A DNA stretch of 64,000 bases from NCBI RefSeq assembly GCF_037381185.1, contig NZ_JARRQY010000018.1, positions 1 to 64,000 of the forward strand, written 5' to 3'. The notes beneath the pieces were generated by a model. It saw only the letters and a program-made list of their open reading frames with translations. It made no database searches and was not told where the DNA came from. Positions 60,127 to 64,000 of this stretch are shown here, piece after piece; position 1 is the stretch's first letter, and every line of letters begins with the position of its first letter. A program made the position numbers and the translations under genes. Source of the DNA: Acidihalobacter_A sp037381185. Lineage in GTDB: Bacteria; Pseudomonadota; Gammaproteobacteria; DSM-5130; Acidihalobacteraceae.

Positions 60127-61581
60127 ATGACCATCGAATGGGCGGCATATGAAGCCGGTGGTTTCTACGACGAACTGATCGATGCCGGTGGCGCCCCGCG
60201 GGCGGCAGCCGCAGCCTTGTGCCGTTATTTGGCCAAAATGGACGAGGCCGAACTGGCTGAGCACCGCGATGCCGCGGAACTCGCCATTCGCACCATGGGC
60301 ATCACCTTCACCGTGTATTCCGAGGAGGAGGGCTCGATCGACCGGGCCTGGCCCTTCGACATCGTGCCCCGCATCATCCCCGGCGACGAATGGAAGCGCA
60401 TCGAAGCCGGGCTCAAACAGCGCGTCAAGGCGCTGAATATGTTCATCGACGACGTCTATCACCGACAGCGCATCCTGAAGGACAAGATCGTCCCGCGCGA
60501 ACTGATCGTCGACTCGCGCGACTTCCGCCCGCAGTGCGTCGGCGCCAAACCGCCGCTGGGCATATGGGCGCATATCTGCGGTACGGATCTGGTGCGCGAC
60601 AAGGACGGTACCGCCTACGTCCTCGAGGACAATCTGCGCGTACCCTCCGGTGTCTCCTACATGCTGGAAAACCGTCAGATCATGAAGCGGGTGTTCCCGG
60701 AGCTGTTCGAGGAATCCGTGATCCTGCCGGTGGACGACTATCCGGCCCAACTCTACGACACCCTGGCCGCATTGTCGCGCCGGCGCACCCGGCGGCCCGA
60801 GGTGGTCGTGCTTACGCCGGGCATCTACAACTCGGCGTATTTCGAACACGCCTACCTGGCTCAGCAGATGGGGGCGGAACTGGTCGAGGGCTCCGATCTG
60901 GTCGTGGGCGACGACGACTGCGTCTACATGCGAACCATCGAGGGTCTGTCGCAGGTCGACGTGATCTATCGGCGCATCGACGACTCCTTTCTCGATCCAG
61001 AGGCGTTCAATTCGGATTCCGTGCTCGGCGTGCCCGGCCTCATGCGCGCCTGGCGCAAGGGCAAGGTCGGTCTCGCCAATGCCCCCGGTTCGGGGGTGGC
61101 CGACGACAAGGTCGTCTACACCTACGTGCCGGAGATGATCCGCTATTACTTGGACGAGGCGCCGATTCTGCCCAACGTGCCGTCCTGGCTGTGCGTGAAC
61201 AAGGCCGACCGCGACCACGTGCTGGCCAATCTGGACAAACTGGTGGTCAAGCCGGCCAACGAGTCCGGCGGCTACGGTATGCTCATCGGCCCCGCGGCGA
61301 CGCGCAAGGAACGCGAGGCCTTCGCCGCGCTGATCAAGAAGAATCCCCGCAACTACATGGCACAGCCCATGCTCAGCCTATCCACCGCGCCGACCCTGAT
61401 CGATCGCAATATGGAACCGCGCCACCTGGATCTGCGCCCCTTCATTCTGTCCGGCCGCGACACCTACGTGACCACCGGGGGGCTCACGCGGGTGGCGCTG
61501 CGCAAGGGCTCGACGGTGGTGAACTCCTCGCAGGGAGGCGGCAGCAAAGACACGTGGGTCGTCGACCTGGGGGGGCTCTGA
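60127..61581 (+). CDS. Circularly permuted type-2 ATP-grasp protein
   Basis: 484 aa. The family (PF14403-type) is clear from YHRQRILKDKIVPRELIVDS, VLEDNLRVPSGVSYMLENRQ, VLTPGIYNSAYFEHAYLAQQ, DSVLGVPGLMRAWRKGKVGL and LVVKPANESGGYGMLIGP. The last is the ATP-binding glycine-rich loop. Predicted to ligate an amino group to a carboxylate with ATP. GGAGGAG lies upstream of ATG 60127. The alpha-E gene starts two bases after its stop, so the pair is one unit. Confidence 0.93.
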   Translation: MTIEWAAYEAGGFYDELIDAGGAPRAAAAALCRYLAKMDEAELAEHRDAAELAIRTMGITFTVYSEEEGSIDRAWPFDIVPRIIPGDEWKRIEAGLKQRVKALNMFIDDVYHRQRILKDKIVPRELIVDSRDFRPQCVGAKPPLGIWAHICGTDLVRDKDGTAYVLEDNLRVPSGVSYMLENRQIMKRVFPELFEESVILPVDDYPAQLYDTLAALSRRRTRRPEVVVLTPGIYNSAYFEHAYLAQQMGAELVEGSDLVVGDDDCVYMRTIEGLSQVDVIYRRIDDSFLDPEAFNSDSVLGVPGLMRAWRKGKVGLANAPGSGVADDKVVYTYVPEMIRYYLDEAPILPNVPSWLCVNKADRDHVLANLDKLVVKPANESGGYGMLIGPAATRKEREAFAALIKKNPRNYMAQPMLSLSTAPTLIDRNMEPRHLDLRPFILSGRDTYVTTGGLTRVALRKGSTVVNSSQGGGSKDTWVVDLGGL

Positions 61582-61582
61582 C

Positions 61583-62572
61583 ATGCTGTCGCGCGTCGCC
61601 GAACGGATCTACTGGATGGCCCGCTACGTGGAGCGTGCCGAAAACATCGCCCGCCTGATCAACGTCAATACCCTGATGCTGCTCGACCTGCCGCGCGGCG
61701 TGCCGCTGGGCTGGGAGGCGCTGATCGACATGACGGGCGCCAGCGAAGCGTTCGCTGAACATTACAACGGAGCGGTGGAGCGCAATGTGGTGCGTTTTCT
61801 GGTCGTCGACCAGCGTAACTCGGGCTCCCTGCTCAGTTCGCTCAAGAGCGCCCGCGAGAACGCCCGGACCATCCGCGACATCATTCCGCGCGAAGCCTGG
61901 GAACGCATCAACGAGCTGTATCTGCAGGCCACCGCGGAGCTGCCGGGGTCGTTGGCGCGCGGCAAACGCTACGAGGCGCTGATGTCGGTGATCGACGCCT
62001 CGCAGCAGCTGACCGGCATTCTCGCCGGCGCCATGCTGCACGACGCCGGCTACGATTTTCTGCGCCTCGGCCGCAACCTGGAGCGCGCCGACATGATCAG
62101 CCGCATCATCGACGTGCGTACGGCGGATGCGCTGCCGCCCGAATTCGCCGGCCTGACGCCGTTGCGCAGCCTGCGTTGGATGAGTCTGCTGCGTTCCCTG
62201 TCGGGTTATCAGGCCTATCGTCAGCAGGTGCAGACGGCGGTGCGCCGCGAGGACGTGCTGGAGTTCCTGTTCAAGAGCGAGCGTTTCCCACGCGCCATCC
62301 GGCATTGCGTGGGCGAGGTCAGCGCCGCTGTAGAGCGCCTGCCGCGCAGCGAGGAGGCTCATGAGCTTTGCCTGTCGCTGATGCGTCAGATCGACCGCGC
62401 CCGTGTGCGGCGTTTCGATGATGCCGCGGTGCACCGTTTTGTCGATCGTGTGCAGAAAAGCCTGGGGAAGGTACACGACATGATCGGTCAGACTTGGTTC
62501 CAGGTGGTGCCGCCGCAGGCCAAGCGGCGTCGGCGTATGGCGCGGGGGCGTGTTGCGGTGCAGGGTCGCTGA
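61583..62572 (+). CDS. Alpha-E domain-containing protein
   Basis: 329 aa all-helical protein of the alpha-E family. MLSRVAERIYWMARYVERAE is the family start with the conserved E-R pairs, and LRLGRNLERADMISRIIDVR is the second conserved helix. The function is unknown; it always occurs with circularly permuted ATP-grasp proteins. It is adjacent to the ATP-grasp gene with one base between TGA and ATG. The C-terminus is basic (KRRRRMARGRVAVQGR). Confidence 0.93.
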   Translation: MLSRVAERIYWMARYVERAENIARLINVNTLMLLDLPRGVPLGWEALIDMTGASEAFAEHYNGAVERNVVRFLVVDQRNSGSLLSSLKSARENARTIRDIIPREAWERINELYLQATAELPGSLARGKRYEALMSVIDASQQLTGILAGAMLHDAGYDFLRLGRNLERADMISRIIDVRTADALPPEFAGLTPLRSLRWMSLLRSLSGYQAYRQQVQTAVRREDVLEFLFKSERFPRAIRHCVGEVSAAVERLPRSEEAHELCLSLMRQIDRARVRRFDDAAVHRFVDRVQKSLGKVHDMIGQTWFQVVPPQAKRRRRMARGRVAVQGR

Positions 62573-62728
62573 AGGTTCTTTTTGGGGCTCGATTTCGAGT
62601 GTGCGGTCTCTGCTGGCGATGTGGTGAAATCTGTTCCCATTGTTGGCGCTGATTCGCGCCCGAAACGAGCCTCGTCATCCATAAAATCAGGGTTGTTTGG
62701 AACTTGAACAGATGGCAGACAAACGCCG

Positions 62729-63313
62729 CTATTCCGAAGGCCGAATATTCCACCCGAGCAAAGTACGCCTGCCATGCCGTAGTCCGAGTAGTCCAATGGA
62801 ACCGGAACTCAGATCAAGCCGCTCGCCGGCGGCGAGCGGCAACTCCATCCAGCGCACCGCCAGTGCACGCAGCAAGTGACCATGGGCGAAGGCCAGCACC
62901 GGTAAGCCGGGGGAGGAAAGTACCCGCTCGATGAGGCTGTCGAGTCTGCGGGCGACTTGCTCGGGTGTTTCGCCTTGTGGTCCTGCGCCGCCGTGTTTGA
63001 AGACCGACCAGTCGGGAACGCGCTCCTGGATCTGGGGTGTGGTCAGTCCCTCGTAGTCGCCGTAATCCCATTCACGCAACTCGTTGACTGTCTGCGCATG
63101 CGGGTAGCCGCAGGCTTCGGCGGTTTCCCGGGCGCGCCGCAGCGGGCTGGACCAGATCTGCGCCGGGTTCCGCGCCTGCAGCCAAGTGCGCAGAGTTTGG
63201 GCTTCGGCCAGGCCGCCGGCGGTCAGGCCGAGGTCGGTGTGAGACGTGTGCTGGCCAACTTCGCTCCATGCCGTAGCGCCATGGCGTACGACGATAAGAT
63301 GGGGTTCGTACAT
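62729..63313 (-). CDS. Histidine phosphatase family protein
   Basis: 194 aa phosphatase of the branch 1 histidine (phosphoglycerate mutase-like) group. LIVVRHGATAWSEVGQHTSH has the catalytic RHG; SSPLRRARETAEACGY, and FAHGHLLRALAVRW with the second His, follow. The E(W)DYGDYEG motif is typical of the cobalamin/fructose-bisphosphatase-like branch. The substrate is unclear. ATG 63313 starts it. The gap 62573-62728 holds no gene. Confidence 0.9.
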   Translation of the reverse strand: MYEPHLIVVRHGATAWSEVGQHTSHTDLGLTAGGLAEAQTLRTWLQARNPAQIWSSPLRRARETAEACGYPHAQTVNELREWDYGDYEGLTTPQIQERVPDWSVFKHGGAGPQGETPEQVARRLDSLIERVLSSPGLPVLAFAHGHLLRALAVRWMELPLAAGERLDLSSGSIGLLGLRHGRRTLLGWNIRPSE

Positions 63314-63385
63314 GATTGGCTATGCTCCTCGGGATATCCGGCACTTTGGACCACGTGGCGGCGGCTGGGTTCGCCCGTGGTGTGG

Positions 63386-64000
63386 TCAAATGCCGGCCGC
63401 GAGGTTCTGCGGCAGAGAGTTTCGATGGGCGCAGACCGGGCATGCCGGATCGCGTCTGAGCCGGATCGAGCGCCATTCCATGCGCAGTGCATCGAGCAGC
63501 AGCAGGCGTCCGCAAAGGGGGTCGCCGATGCCTGAGAGAAGCTTGATGGCTTCGGTGGCCTGCGTTGTGCCGATCATCCCGACGACCGGCGCCAGGATGC
63601 CGTTGCGGCTGCAGGTTTCCTCCTCCTCCAGGTCGTCGGGGTACAGGCAGCGGTAGCAGGGGCTGTCCTCGCGACGCGGATCGAAGACCGTGACCTGGCC
63701 TTCGAAGCGGATGGCGGCTCCGGACACCAGCGGCGTGCCGGTTTCCATGCACAGTGAATTGAGGGCGAAGCGCGCGACGAAGTTGTCGGTGCAGTCGATG
63801 ACGACGTCGGCCGCTTCGACGTACGGATGGAATTCGCGTGGCGACAGCAGTTCGTCGATGCACTCGACGTCGACATCGGGATTGATCGACTGCACCGCGG
63901 CGCCGGCGGAGATGGCCTTGGACTGCCCGATGGTGGCGGTGGTATGGGCGATCTGGCGCTGCAGGTTGGACAGATCGACGCTGTCGTAGTCGGCCAGCAT
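63386..64000 (-). CDS. moeB: MoeB/ThiF family adenylyltransferase (5' end outside window)
   Basis: The last 204 aa of an E1-like enzyme that activates a ubiquitin-like sulfur carrier (MoaD or ThiS) by adenylation. LADYDSVDLSNLQRQIAHTT is the substrate-binding region after the glycine-rich ATP loop, which lies beyond 64000. FNS-type VIDCTDNFVARF holds the catalytic Asp region. The structural zinc cysteines are in CYRCLYP and CPVCAHR. The gene is in the same direction as the histidine phosphatase, 72 bases before it. Confidence 0.9.
   Translation of the reverse strand: MLADYDSVDLSNLQRQIAHTTATIGQSKAISAGAAVQSINPDVDVECIDELLSPREFHPYVEAADVVIDCTDNFVARFALNSLCMETGTPLVSGAAIRFEGQVTVFDPRREDSPCYRCLYPDDLEEEETCSRNGILAPVVGMIGTTQATEAIKLLSGIGDPLCGRLLLLDALRMEWRSIRLRRDPACPVCAHRNSLPQNLAAGI

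Noticed and set aside
1..64000. CRISPR arrays, tRNA or rRNA genes, prophage
   Set aside because: I saw no regularly spaced repeats, no cloverleaf with a CCA-type end, no rRNA segments and no phage structural genes. A covariance-model search would be needed to exclude a tRNA fully.

Overview
The window is GC-rich bacterial chromosome, probably from a halotolerant gammaproteobacterium. Support for this is a complete ectoine operon (ectR-ectABC), a PEP-CTERM secreted protein, an ohr/ohrR pair, a DUF2058 protein and a XylR/DmpR-type sigma-54 regulator. The genus cannot be fixed from sequence alone; an Acidihalobacter-like or Ectothiorhodospiraceae-like organism is a guess. No rRNA, tRNA, CRISPR or prophage was seen.

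Layout. 0-1.4 kb: debris of REP-associated (RAYT) transposases with short repeats around a small lipoprotein gene. 1.6-6.9 kb: threonine aldolase, an SDR/LysR divergent pair and an MFS exporter/AraC divergent pair. 7-15.9 kb: a decaying stretch with a glutamine amidotransferase pseudogene, an asparagine-synthase-like gene with a 3' frameshift, a BNR-type pseudogene, a frameshifted SDR with DUF4166, a broken second threonine aldolase, a threonine synthase with an internal deletion and a dienelactone hydrolase cut short at a terminator. 15.9-17.5 kb: PEP-CTERM protein and DUF2058 protein. 17.6-23 kb: an aromatic-catabolism module. Here a XylR-like activator faces a textbook sigma-54 promoter that reads into a ferredoxin reductase, a Rieske oxygenase and a catechol 2,3-dioxygenase-like gene. 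The reductase has a 5' frameshift and the Rieske gene is split by an amber codon. 23-28.9 kb: stress and metal genes (ohr/ohrR with two shared operator-like palindromes, arsR/arsI with a 22-bp palindrome), an SDR, an aldo-keto reductase, a flavoprotein disulfide reductase pseudogene and a DksA-like zinc-finger protein. 29-34.2 kb: AraC/LysE, SMP-30-like/LysR, and cupin/AraC; the cupin/AraC block looks poorer in GC. 34.3-36 kb: an intact IS1182-type insertion sequence with 4-bp target duplication. 36-42 kb: a MurE-like ligase lacking the usual DNPR motif, a membrane-protein pseudogene and DUF4824/DUF2157/DUF2147 genes. 42-49 kb: MASE1-GGDEF(degenerate)-EAL and GAF signalling proteins, transglutaminase-like protein, thioredoxin 2, rhodanese, YqjG and DoxX. 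49.3-52.2 kb: ectoine operon. 53.1-62.6 kb: two divergent operons of transglutaminase, circularly permuted ATP-grasp and alpha-E genes. 62.7-64 kb: histidine phosphatase and a MoeB/ThiF-type enzyme that runs off the end.

Two things stand out. First, the 53-62.6 kb cluster holds every part of a predicted ATP-dependent peptide-ligating system (ATP-grasp plus alpha-E) with transglutaminase-fold hydrolases; its product is not known to me. Second, broken genes are unusually common, and the lesions are of two kinds: one-base indels and in-frame TAG codons where the family has glutamine (CAG to TAG). The indels could be sequencing errors, but the repeated TAGs cannot be explained by homopolymer miscounts. 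A family of short inverted-repeat elements (44.6 and 52.8 kb) may be non-autonomous mobile DNA.
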